From Actinomycetota bacterium (GTDB lineage: Bacteria > Actinomycetota > Thermoleophilia > Solirubrobacterales > Solirubrobacteraceae): DNA of 11,519 bases. The DNA lies in contig VAWY01000154.1 in the NCBI GenBank assembly GCA_005888335.1, forward strand, positions 1-11,519. Reading direction: 5' to 3'. Numbering within the stretch: position 1 is the stretch's first letter; each line of letters begins with the position of its first letter. Positions 11,204-11,519 of the stretch are shown one piece after another. Under the pieces are notes generated by a model, which worked only from the letters and a program-made list of their open reading frames with translations, ran no database searches and was not told where the DNA came from. The translations under genes were made by a program, and so were the position numbers.

Positions 11204-11519
11204 CCCGGTGTGGAGTCGCGCGACTTCGATTCGCCTGACGAGACGAGGACGCCGGACAAGACGCAAGTTGATGTCGTGCGTATGGCCGGGACGACCGCCG
11301 CACGGATGACATTCGAGCCGGGGTGGCGCTGGTCGGAATGCGTCAAGCCCGTCGCCGGAACGGAGAGCTGCCAGGCCCGCCATGTCGGCGTTGTCCACGC
11401 CGGGCGGCTGGCCATCAAGCACGACGATGGCACCGAGGTGGAGATCGGTCCGGGCGAGGCGTACGTCATCGAGCCCGGCCACGATGCCTGGGTAGTCGGG
11501 GACGAGCGGTTCGTCGGAT
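11201..11519 (+). CDS. cupin-domain protein (runs off right edge)
   Basis: 106 codons are visible from a GTG with a GAGAGGAGA Shine-Dalgarno. The start MPGVESRDFDSPDETRTPDK is polar. A cupin follows: MTFEPGWRWSECVKP, then CQARHVGVVHAGRLAIKHDD (motif 1 region) and GTEVEIGPGEAYVIEPGHDA, then WVVGDERFVG. The G-x-G-E-x-Y-x-I-x-P-G-H pattern is the cupin motif 2. The His in RHVG and the one in PGHDAW are candidate metal ligands. Small one-domain cupins have varied roles, and none can be assigned. The C-terminus is outside the window. It is led by the second copy of the repeated leader. Confidence 0.85.
   Translation, partial: MPGVESRDFDSPDETRTPDKTQVDVVRMAGTTAARMTFEPGWRWSECVKPVAGTESCQARHVGVVHAGRLAIKHDDGTEVEIGPGEAYVIEPGHDAWVVGDERFVG

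Overview
The window is GC-rich and reads like an actinobacterial chromosome, most likely class Thermoleophilia (Solirubrobacterales-like). This rests on family resemblance, codon use and TANNNT -10 boxes placed directly upstream of start codons. No rRNA, tRNA, CRISPR array or intact insertion sequence is visible.

Layout. 1-360 (minus): the N-terminus of an InhA/FabI-type enoyl-ACP reductase runs off the left edge. It is preceded by a short ORF that looks like the 5' stub of a GMC/gluconate-dehydrogenase-type oxidoreductase. 360-1460: no intact gene, but decayed minus-strand coding sequence, including a clearly recognisable alpha/beta-hydrolase corpse. 1464-3798 (plus): a Bax-inhibitor-1/YccA membrane protein, then a secreted protein with a calcium-binding thrombospondin-3-like motif; a scrap of tyrosine recombinase lies between them. 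3917-4961 (minus): a small membrane protein, a frameshifted VOC/glyoxalase remnant and the front half of an AIM24-family protein. 5114-7612 (minus): a histone-H1-like coiled-coil/Ala-Lys-Pro/winged-helix protein, an alkyltransferase-like (ATL) DNA-repair protein, and a MocR/PdxR-type regulator. 7664-8427 (plus): a two-gene unit divergent from the regulator. 8722-9735 (minus): a zinc alcohol dehydrogenase. 9808-9960 (minus): a second, C-terminal, recombinase scrap. 10040-10405 (minus): an intact VOC protein. 10738-11519 (plus): two small stress- or detoxification-like proteins (dimeric alpha/beta-barrel, then a cupin that runs off the right edge). Each of these last two genes is preceded by a copy of the same 65-bp leader.

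The genes are mostly single transcription units of accessory metabolism, regulation and detoxification, separated by gene graveyards. The most interesting features are non-coding: (i) the near-identical leader (promoter-like plus Shine-Dalgarno) duplicated ahead of the two right-hand genes; (ii) the octamer TTGCGCGA, found six times, always on the plus strand and always outside intact genes; (iii) a recurring TAGCGT/TAGGGT/TAACGT box 7-8 nt before start codons, which implies leaderless transcripts. All assignments are by eye; no database search was possible.
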